From the NCBI RefSeq assembly GCF_964026455.1, contig NZ_OZ032152.1:1240001-1304000 (forward strand): a stretch of DNA of 64,000 bases, written 5' to 3'. The translations under genes were made by a program, and so were the position numbers. The stretch comes from Rickettsia endosymbiont of Lasioglossum villosulum (GTDB lineage Bacteria > Pseudomonadota > Alphaproteobacteria > Rickettsiales > Rickettsiaceae). The notes under the pieces were generated by a model. That model was given only the letters and a program-made list of their open reading frames with translations. It ran no database searches and was not told the DNA's origin. Shown here piece after piece: positions 58,090-64,000 of the stretch; the first letter of the stretch is position 1, and each line of letters begins with the position of its first letter.

Positions 58090-60696
58090 CTAATGTATTT
58101 CCATCCAATTATTACCAGCTCTAATTTCGGTAATAATTGGTACATCCATATTGGTAGAATTCTCCATAATTTGTTTGATAATCGGCATTATCGTTTCTAC
58201 TTCATCTATTGGTGCTTCAAATAATAGCTCATCGTGAATTTGCAACACTAATCTAGTTTTAAGTTTACGCTTCTCTATTTCTCTATCAAGTAGGGTCATC
58301 GCTATTTTGATTATATCGGCATTAGTCCCTTGAATTGGGGCATTAATAGCGGCACGCTCGGCAAATTGCTTGAGTCTTTTATCATTAATTAGCGGCACAA
58401 AACATTTACGTCCGAAGAAATCAGTAACATATCCATTTGCTTGAGCAAAGCTTTTAGTCGCTTCCATATATTCCTGCACGCCTTTATATTCAGCAAAATA
58501 TTTTTTGATATATTCAGCAGCTTCACTATTACTAACATTTAGCTGCTTTGCAAGCCCAAACGCACTTATCCCGTAAATAATACCAAAATTTATAGCTTTT
58601 GCTTTACGTCTATGTTCGCTAGTTAACTCCTCTTTTTGTAAATTGAAGATCTGACAAGCAGTTTGAGTATGTATATCATCTTTATTAATAAATGCTTGTT
58701 TTAAAGCCTTTATATCTGCGATATGGCTTAATATTCTAAGTTCTATTTGCGAGTAATCCGCTGATATTAATTTATAGCCTTGCTCTGCAATAAAAGCTTG
58801 CCTGATTTTATTCCCCTCCCCCGACCTAATAGGTACATTTTGCAAATTAGGCTCTTGTGAGCTAAGCCGTCCTGTAGTAGTGGAAGTTTGCAAAAAAGTG
58901 GTATGAATCCGGCGGGTTATATTATCTATTTGCTTTGGCAGACTATCAGTATAAGTATTTTTTAGCTTGGTAAGCTGACGCCATCTTAGCAATAAATCAG
59001 CGATAGGATAACCTTGCTCGCTAAGCTTTTCGAGTATATCAGCCCCTGTTGAATAGGAATTTGCTTTAGCAGAAGTTTTACCGAATGGTAATTGCATCTT
59101 TTCAAATAAAATTTCACCTAATTGTTTTGGTGAACCAATATTAAACTTCGTACCACTTAAAGCAAAAATTTCTTCCTCAAGCTTTAATATTTCTGTTCCA
59201 AATTCACTAGATAATTGATTCAAATAATTTGCATCCACCTTTATGCCGGCTTTTTCCATTTTATCTATCACAAAACAAACAGGTAAATCGATTTCTTTAT
59301 AAATTCTAAAAGCCTTGTTATCTTTTTTAAGCTCTAAAATAGTTTGCTGATAAAGATCGGTAAAATTAGCTACTATTTTTGCTGCCTCTTCTATTTCTAA
59401 CGCTTCAAATAAATTCTTTTGCGGCAGACCTGCGGATAGTGCATAATTCATTAGCTCTAAATCTTCAATTGCTTTAATTTGCTCTGCCCTACTAGCATAA
59501 AATTTCAGCAGAGATTTTAGTGAATAAGTGATTTTCTTTATTGACTGGTCAGTTAGTAAATTAAAAATAATATCTGTAAACCATTCATTATCAGCCTTAG
59601 AATTGTAAGAAAAAAGATCATTGGTCCCATTTGAGATTTTAATAATATAAGCTTGATTTTTTAGGGATAAAATAAATGCAATATTAGCTCCTTTATTCTG
59701 CAACAAATATATGCCAAATATCCCTGCTTTTTTAGCCTTTTCAGCGAAAGCTTCAAGCTCAGCTTTATTACTGATTTCTTTTATCTCTACGGCTTTTTCT
59801 TCTATTACTTCTTTATGTTCACTAATTTTAATGTCAAATAAATTCTCTGCTCTTTTATATAAAGATTTAAAGCCATATTCGTGTAGAAACTCTGTTAATT
59901 TATTATGATCAGGTGGCGACCATTCCAAAGCATCTAGCTTGAAATCCATGTCAACATTATAATCCAGCCCAATTAACTGCCATGAAATTAGAGCAGCTTC
60001 CTTTGAGTTTTGTAGCGTCTCACGTTGTTTTATGCTTGAAACTTGCTCTAGGGAATTAAAGATATTCTCAACTGTACCAAACCGGGTAATAAGGCTGCTT
60101 GCGGTTTTTGGTCCTATTGACGGCACACCAGGGATATTATCAGATTTATCACCGATTAAAGCCATCACCTCACGTAACTTATCAGAAGTAACGCCGAATT
60201 TTTCAACAACATTATCTTCTGTAATATATTTGGCTTTTAGCGGATCATATATTTTTACATTGTCATTCATTAACTGCAATAGATCTTTATCGGAAGATAT
60301 GACCACTACTTCTTCTCCAATAGAAGCGGTTTTAGCTGCAAAAGTTGCTATAATATCATCAGCTTCAAAGCCATTTTTTTCTAAAATTGGGAAGTTTAAA
60401 TTTCTTGCAACATCACGCACTAATGGCAATTGTGCGATCAAATCCTCAGGCGGTGGTGGACGATTAGCTTTATATTCAGGATAAATTTCATGACGGAAAT
60501 TTTTACCGCCGCTGTCAAACACTACTGCTGCATGTTTCGGCTTAAAGTCGTTAAGTAGCTTTAGCAGCATTGAGGTGAAGCCATAAAGAGCTCCTACAGG
60601 CTCACCTTTTGGGGAAGTTAAAGGCTGTTGTGCATAATATGCTCTGAAAACAAATCCGTATCCGTCTATAAGCAGTAAAGTATTTTTCTTGGTCAT
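58090..60696 (-). CDS. polA: DNA polymerase I
   Basis: An 868-aa family A polymerase, shorter than E. coli's 928. The 5'-nuclease domain (about residues 1-290) starts [19 protein letters not shown] and includes [10 protein letters not shown] and [18 protein letters not shown]. The middle region (about 300-480) keeps the exonuclease fold, but where the catalytic DxE should sit it reads [12 protein letters not shown], so proofreading is probably lost. The polymerase domain has motif [14 protein letters not shown], motif [17 protein letters not shown] and motif [12 protein letters not shown]. It removes primers and fills gaps. Confidence 0.97.
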   Translation of the reverse strand: MTKKNTLLLIDGYGFVFRAYYAQQPLTSPKGEPVGALYGFTSMLLKLLNDFKPKHAAVVFDSGGKNFRHEIYPEYKANRPPPPEDLIAQLPLVRDVARNLNFPILEKNGFEADDIIATFAAKTASIGEEVVVISSDKDLLQLMNDNVKIYDPLKAKYITEDNVVEKFGVTSDKLREVMALIGDKSDNIPGVPSIGPKTASSLITRFGTVENIFNSLEQVSSIKQRETLQNSKEAALISWQLIGLDYNVDMDFKLDALEWSPPDHNKLTEFLHEYGFKSLYKRAENLFDIKISEHKEVIEEKAVEIKEISNKAELEAFAEKAKKAGIFGIYLLQNKGANIAFILSLKNQAYIIKISNGTNDLFSYNSKADNEWFTDIIFNLLTDQSIKKITYSLKSLLKFYASRAEQIKAIEDLELMNYALSAGLPQKNLFEALEIEEAAKIVANFTDLYQQTILELKKDNKAFRIYKEIDLPVCFVIDKMEKAGIKVDANYLNQLSSEFGTEILKLEEEIFALSGTKFNIGSPKQLGEILFEKMQLPFGKTSAKANSYSTGADILEKLSEQGYPIADLLLRWRQLTKLKNTYTDSLPKQIDNITRRIHTTFLQTSTTTGRLSSQEPNLQNVPIRSGEGNKIRQAFIAEQGYKLISADYSQIELRILSHIADIKALKQAFINKDDIHTQTACQIFNLQKEELTSEHRRKAKAINFGIIYGISAFGLAKQLNVSNSEAAEYIKKYFAEYKGVQEYMEATKSFAQANGYVTDFFGRKCFVPLINDKRLKQFAERAAINAPIQGTNADIIKIAMTLLDREIEKRKLKTRLVLQIHDELLFEAPIDEVETIMPIIKQIMENSTNMDVPIITEIRAGNNWMEIH

Positions 60697-60807
60697 TTTG
60701 TATGAGAATTAAAGATAAATGATAATATAATAATGAATTAAGCTCCTGATTTCAATTTAAGAATTTTACTCCTCTTTTTTTTAATCTCTGCTATATTCTA
60801 TAAATGC

Positions 60808-60975
60808 CTTAGTGTCATCTAGTTGCTTGATTGGGTGGATCAGTCTTCTGTCATTGCGAGGAGAAACACAGTTTCGACGCGGCAATCTCATGAAGCCCTG
60901 TGCTATTTTACGAGATTGCCACGCTCCTTACAGTCGCTCGCAATGACGACTTTTGACCCGCACGGCGGGGTGGCA
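60808..60975. repeat. Family A element within a family B remnant (between polA and ccmC)
   Basis: Core TGTCATTGCGAGGAGAAACA to GTCGCTCGCAATGACG (60849-60950). Its flanks, GTGTCATCTAGTTGCTTGA before and TTTTGACCCGCACGGCGGGG after, look like broken family B sequence. The 325-bp gap (60697-61021) contains no other feature. Confidence 0.7.
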
Positions 60976-61021
60976 AGGGCGGAGTTAACCCAAATAAATT
61001 ACTTTTTAGCAGAAATGCATT

Positions 61022-61714
61022 ATGTTTAAATTACTAAACCCTCATTATTTTGATAAATTGTCAAAAATAGTAATTCCTATATTGGCAATATTGACTTTTC
61101 TAACATCGGCTATTGGTCTTTACTTAGGGCTAGTAGTTTCCCCGCCTGACTATCAACAAGGCGAATTCGTACGTATTATGTATGTTCATGTGCCTGCCTC
61201 TTGGATGGCACTCGCTATTTATGTCTTTATGGCAGCCTGTAGCTTCAGCTATTTAGTATGGAAAACTACTATGTCATATTTGCTTGCGGTAGCTGCTAGC
61301 TATATCGGGGCTACTTTCACCTTAATTAGCTTAGTAACAGGCAGCATATGGGGAAAGCCTATATGGGGAGTATGGTGGGTATGGGATGCTCGGCTTACTT
61401 CAATGTTAATATTATTCCTACTATATTTAAGTTACATTATAATAGTTAATAGTGCAGAAGATATAAGAAAAGCCCAGAACCCTGCTTCTATTATTGCCCT
61501 TATTGGGCTTATTAACATACCAATAATAAAATTTTCGGTAAATCTCTGGTATAGCCTGCACCAGCCAGCTAGTGTTTTAAGATTAGGCTCACCAACTATT
61601 CACTCATCAATGCTAAAACCTTTAATGATAATGTTTGTAAGTTTTATATTATATTTTTTGTTAATATTATTTTTAAGAACCTCTATATTAATCAACAAAA
61701 TTAAAAACCGATAA
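61022..61714 (+). CDS. ccmC: Haem exporter/handling protein CcmC
   Basis: A 230-aa inner-membrane protein of the cytochrome c maturation (system I) pathway that presents haem to CcmE. The tryptophan-rich motif [13 protein letters not shown] (about residues 118-130) lies between two conserved His loops, VHVPASWM (about 56) and WYSLHQPAS (about 180). Six membrane helices. ccm genes are scattered in Rickettsia; none of the others are adjacent. It is followed 4 bp later by fdxA. Confidence 0.95.
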   Translation: MFKLLNPHYFDKLSKIVIPILAILTFLTSAIGLYLGLVVSPPDYQQGEFVRIMYVHVPASWMALAIYVFMAACSFSYLVWKTTMSYLLAVAASYIGATFTLISLVTGSIWGKPIWGVWWVWDARLTSMLILFLLYLSYIIIVNSAEDIRKAQNPASIIALIGLINIPIIKFSVNLWYSLHQPASVLRLGSPTIHSSMLKPLMIMFVSFILYFLLILFLRTSILINKIKNR

Positions 61715-61718
61715 AAAA

Positions 61719-62042
61719 ATGACCTACGTTGTAACTGATGAATGCGTGAAATGTAAATATACTGATTGTGTTGAAGTATGTCCGGTAGATTGTTTTTATG
61801 AGGGTGAATTTATGTTAGTCATCAATCCGGATGAATGTATAGATTGCGGGGTATGCGTGCCTGACTGCCCAATAGATGCAATAAAACCTGAAACACCAGA
61901 ATTGATTGAATGGGTAGAGCGAGCAAAACACTTTATAGAACATGAGAAATGGCAAGTCATTACTAAGAAAAAGCCCGCACTACCAGATGCTGATAAATTC
62001 AAAGATGAAAAAGATAAATTTAATAAATATATTGGTGTATAA
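61719..62042 (+). CDS. fdxA: Ferredoxin FdxA, 7Fe type
   Basis: A 107-aa bacterial ferredoxin. The N-terminal half has [18 protein letters not shown] (3Fe-4S ligands with the extra spacing) and [16 protein letters not shown] (4Fe-4S ligands) from about residues 9-55. The acidic tail ([17 protein letters not shown]) is typical of the group. It is an electron carrier of unknown partner. It starts 4 bp after ccmC. Confidence 0.95.
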   Translation: MTYVVTDECVKCKYTDCVEVCPVDCFYEGEFMLVINPDECIDCGVCVPDCPIDAIKPETPELIEWVERAKHFIEHEKWQVITKKKPALPDADKFKDEKDKFNKYIGV

Positions 62043-62207
62043 AAGGACTAATTATCTATTTGTGTCTATTTTGTCACAAACTTATCTAAAGTTTTTGCTT
62101 TAATCTATTAAATTTATATATTAATGTAGCACTATTAATAATAGTATGTTATACCAGCCCTAAAGATAGCTTTTTATTAATTAATTCAAATTATTGAGGT
62201 ACTAAAA

Positions 62208-62885
62208 ATGAAAAAATTACTTTTAATAGCTGCTACAAGTGCAACAGTTTTATCTTCAGCCCTTTCATTCGCTGATTGCGGGAATGATATCTGGTATTTA
62301 AGAGTAGATGCTGGTGCGGCAATGTTCAATAAAGAAAAGGATAGCCAAACTGGTCTTAAATTAAAATCTAATACAGCTTTTACTGGTGATATTGGTGTTG
62401 GTAACTATATTGCAGAAAATTTCAGAGCTGACTTAACTTTAGGTACTACATTCAGTGGTAAATTAAAGAAGTCTGGCAATGTCAATGGAACTAATCGTTC
62501 ATCAAGCCACAAGCCTAATATCACACGTTTACTTATTAATGGTTACGTAGATCTATCTAATTTTGAGATGTTTGATGTTTTTGCTGGTGCTGGTATCGGT
62601 GCTACAATGCTGAAAGAAAAAGTTTCATATTCTCAAAATATTAATAATGTTACTGTTTCTAATTCTTATTCAAGCAAAAACACAACTAACCTTGCTTACA
62701 AACTAACTTTAGGTGCTTCTTCACAAATTTCTGATGGAGTTAAAGCAGAGTTAGCTTATAGCTGGATAAGTGATGGTAAGGCAAAAGGCGGGACTGTAAA
62801 AAATCCAGCAGGACAAAATGTGCAAGTTAAAGGAACACGTTATCAAAGCCATAACCTAACTGCAGGTTTAAGATTTGATATATAA
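62208..62885 (+). CDS. Adr-like outer-membrane beta-barrel protein, copy 1
   Basis: A 225-aa outer-membrane protein. A signal peptide (about residues 1-22, ending SFADCG) is followed by an eight-stranded beta-barrel with C-terminal HNLTAGLRFDI, the family's closing strand. The pair here is the tandem family whose R. conorii members were named Adr1 and Adr2, adhesins that bind host vitronectin; I cannot say which copy is which. TTGCTT and TATATT (62095-62122, 16-bp spacing) are a weak possible promoter. It is 46% or so alike to the next gene by eye. Confidence 0.85.
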   Translation: MKKLLLIAATSATVLSSALSFADCGNDIWYLRVDAGAAMFNKEKDSQTGLKLKSNTAFTGDIGVGNYIAENFRADLTLGTTFSGKLKKSGNVNGTNRSSSHKPNITRLLINGYVDLSNFEMFDVFAGAGIGATMLKEKVSYSQNINNVTVSNSYSSKNTTNLAYKLTLGASSQISDGVKAELAYSWISDGKAKGGTVKNPAGQNVQVKGTRYQSHNLTAGLRFDI

Positions 62886-62905
62886 TCAAATAATAAGCGA
62901 TATTT

Positions 62906-62955
62906 AATAGTTTCAAGTAATTAAAATAACTTTTCTATTACTTGGAACTATTTTT
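62906..62955 (+). terminator. Intrinsic terminator after the first Adr-like gene
   Basis: AATAGTTTCAAGTAAT (62906-62921) and ATTACTTGGAACTATT (62937-62952) pair with a single G-T exception; a T tract follows. The two Adr-like genes are probably independent transcripts. Confidence 0.8.
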
Positions 62956-63030
62956 CATTAGATTTAGGTAATAATCTTATCTAAAATTTAATTTTAATAA
63001 CTAACAAATAATTTAAGGAATATTAATAAT

Positions 63031-63789
63031 ATGAAAAAATTACTTTTAATAACAGCTGCAAGTACAGCTATTTTATCTTCAGCTGCAATATTTGCTGCTA
63101 CTGATCCTTGCGAAGGAGTTGTGATGAATGCCCCTATGACTGATTCAGCTATGAATTCATCAATGCCAGCATCAGCTATGGAAAATCTATGGTATCTAAA
63201 AGTAAATGCTGGTGCTGTGATTTTTGATAGCCAAAAAGATAAGCCTACAGGAATAAAAATGAAGTCTAACACTGGCTTTACTGGCGAAATCGGTGCAGGT
63301 TACTATATCATGGATAATCTAAGAACTGATTTTACAGTTGGTTTAGTAACAAGTAATCATTTAAAAAAATCAGCAAATGATAAAAAGGGTGATAGAGTTT
63401 CAGTAAAACACAGACCTAATATTGTAAGCTTCTTATTAAATGGTTATGTTGATGTAGTTGATTTAAATATGTTTAAAGTTTTTGCTGGTGCTGGTATTGG
63501 TGCTGCAATGGTGAAAGAAAAAATTTCATATGCATACGCTGATCCTGCTATCGCTGCTACTAAAAGTGGTAAAGTAAATGTTAAAAATAAAACAAATTTT
63601 GCTTATCAACTATCTTTAGGTACTTCATTTGAAGTTGCTCAAGGCGTAAAAGCTGAGCTAGTTTATAGCTGGAGAGATTACGGTAAAACAAAAACTAAAG
63701 CTGTTACTAAGAATGGTGAGTCAGCAAGATTTGGTGGAACACGCTATAGAGGTAGTAACTTAATGGCTGGTCTAAGATTTGATATGTAA
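63031..63789 (+). CDS. Adr-like outer-membrane beta-barrel protein, copy 2
   Basis: A 252-aa paralogue of the gene before. MKKLLLITAASTAILSSAAI is its signal peptide, shared almost entirely with copy 1. It then has an added 32-residue N-terminal segment rich in Met, Ser and Ala (VMNAPMTDSAMNSSMPASAM) before the shared WYLKVNAGAVIFDSQKDKP. Barrel strands (VKHRPNIVSFLLNGYVDV, FKVFAGAGIGAAMVKEKISY) and the closing LMAGLRFDM match copy 1. AAGGAA precedes the ATG. The added segment probably lies at the periplasmic face or pore mouth. Confidence 0.85.
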   Translation: MKKLLLITAASTAILSSAAIFAATDPCEGVVMNAPMTDSAMNSSMPASAMENLWYLKVNAGAVIFDSQKDKPTGIKMKSNTGFTGEIGAGYYIMDNLRTDFTVGLVTSNHLKKSANDKKGDRVSVKHRPNIVSFLLNGYVDVVDLNMFKVFAGAGIGAAMVKEKISYAYADPAIAATKSGKVNVKNKTNFAYQLSLGTSFEVAQGVKAELVYSWRDYGKTKTKAVTKNGESARFGGTRYRGSNLMAGLRFDM

Positions 63790-63825
63790 TTTTTTACATC
63801 TTTAAATCCCTAAATCCAAGAAAAG

Positions 63826-63857
63826 AGAGTCTTTAGTTTCCTAAAGGCTCTTTTTTT
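63826..63857 (+). terminator. Intrinsic terminator after the second Adr-like gene
   Basis: AGAGTCTTTAG (63826-63836) pairs with CTAAAGGCTCT (63841-63851) with one wobble over a 4-base loop, followed by seven T residues. Confidence 0.88.
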
Positions 63858-63865
63858 ATACACTC

Positions 63866-64000
63866 ACGTCATTGCGAGGAAAAACTGTAAGTTTTGACGA
63901 AGCAATCCAGTAAAATGCATAGCATTTTTATTATCTTTTCTAGATTGCCACGCTCATTCATTCGCTCGCAATGACGACTTAGTATCCAGGCAACAAAGCC
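63866..64000. mobile_element. Family A element with a right terminus ending at the window edge
   Basis: CGTCATTGCGAGGAAAAACT to GCTCGCAATGACG (63866-63977), then GTATCCAGGCAACAAAGCC, the miniature-element terminus (its complement begins GGCTTTGTTGCCTGGAT). The terminus finishes at the last base, so a target duplication cannot be checked. The left end is not visible. Confidence 0.65.

Noticed and set aside
57884-58124. Short ORFs on both strands at the ppdK/polA junction
   Set aside because: They cover the family A element and the ends of two real genes.
60823-61029. 68-codon plus-strand ORF
   Set aside because: It lies within palindromic repeats and ends in the ccmC start.

Overview
The window is a low-GC, AT-rich chromosomal segment from an obligate intracellular alphaproteobacterium of the genus Rickettsia. 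The evidence is protein-level recognition of Rickettsia-type RpoB/RpoC, LpxD, PPDK and the tandem Adr-like outer-membrane proteins, the broken str/tuf operon arrangement, the scarcity of metabolic genes, and dozens of Rickettsia-type palindromic repeats between (and inside) genes. A spotted-fever or transitional-group species is likely; I cannot name it from the sequence alone.

Layout. 1-2.1 kb: the C-terminal half of an RND efflux pump and a small DUF378 membrane protein, converging on rpoC. 2.1-17.6 kb: a long minus-strand information-processing block, read right to left as rpsL-rpsG-fusA-tRNA(Trp)-secE-nusG-rplK-rplA-rplJ-rplL-(attenuator)-rpoB-rpoC. There is no tuf gene between fusA and secE, the known chimeric Rickettsia order. 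17.7-26 kb: amino-acid ABC permease, sdhC-sdhD-sdhA, trhO, and hflK-hflC-degP (degP has a 3' frameshift). 26.2-28.9 kb, plus strand: mrp, an ELM1-family gene carrying an in-frame palindromic element, and an MNT/HEPT toxin-antitoxin pair. 28.9-35.3 kb: trmJ-like, ruvC, lepB-rnc-era, nuoF, secF. 35.3-39.2 kb: GapR-like DUF2312, a frameshifted pseudogene, and the lipid A/fatty-acid cluster lpxD-fabZ-lpxA.

39.2-51.5 kb is the accessory region: nested miniature transposable elements, a glycosyltransferase with a signal peptide, an unrecognised 138-aa ORF with a structured leader (partial copies of this unit lie elsewhere in the window), Phd/RelE and VapBC modules, a patatin phospholipase next to sodB, an unrecognised Thr-rich single-TM protein, a polysaccharide deacetylase with dusB, and tRNA(Phe) followed by a DUF3800 gene bracketed by direct repeats. 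51.5-64 kb: folC, bioY, a small ORF, a glutathione S-transferase, RNase P RNA, ppdK, polA, ccmC, fdxA and two Adr-like beta-barrel genes.

The strongest unexplained structure is in the repeats. I see three palindromic families: A (core containing cattgcgag), B (core containing cccgtggcttg) and C (cores containing agccaatttttcaa). At least two A- or B-type cores sit inside miniature elements with 17-19 bp terminal inverted repeats (GGCwTTGTTGCrTGG...) and 9-bp target duplications, inserted into another palindromic element. That is direct evidence of movement, with termini and duplication length resembling IS903-type elements. No transposase gene lies in the window.
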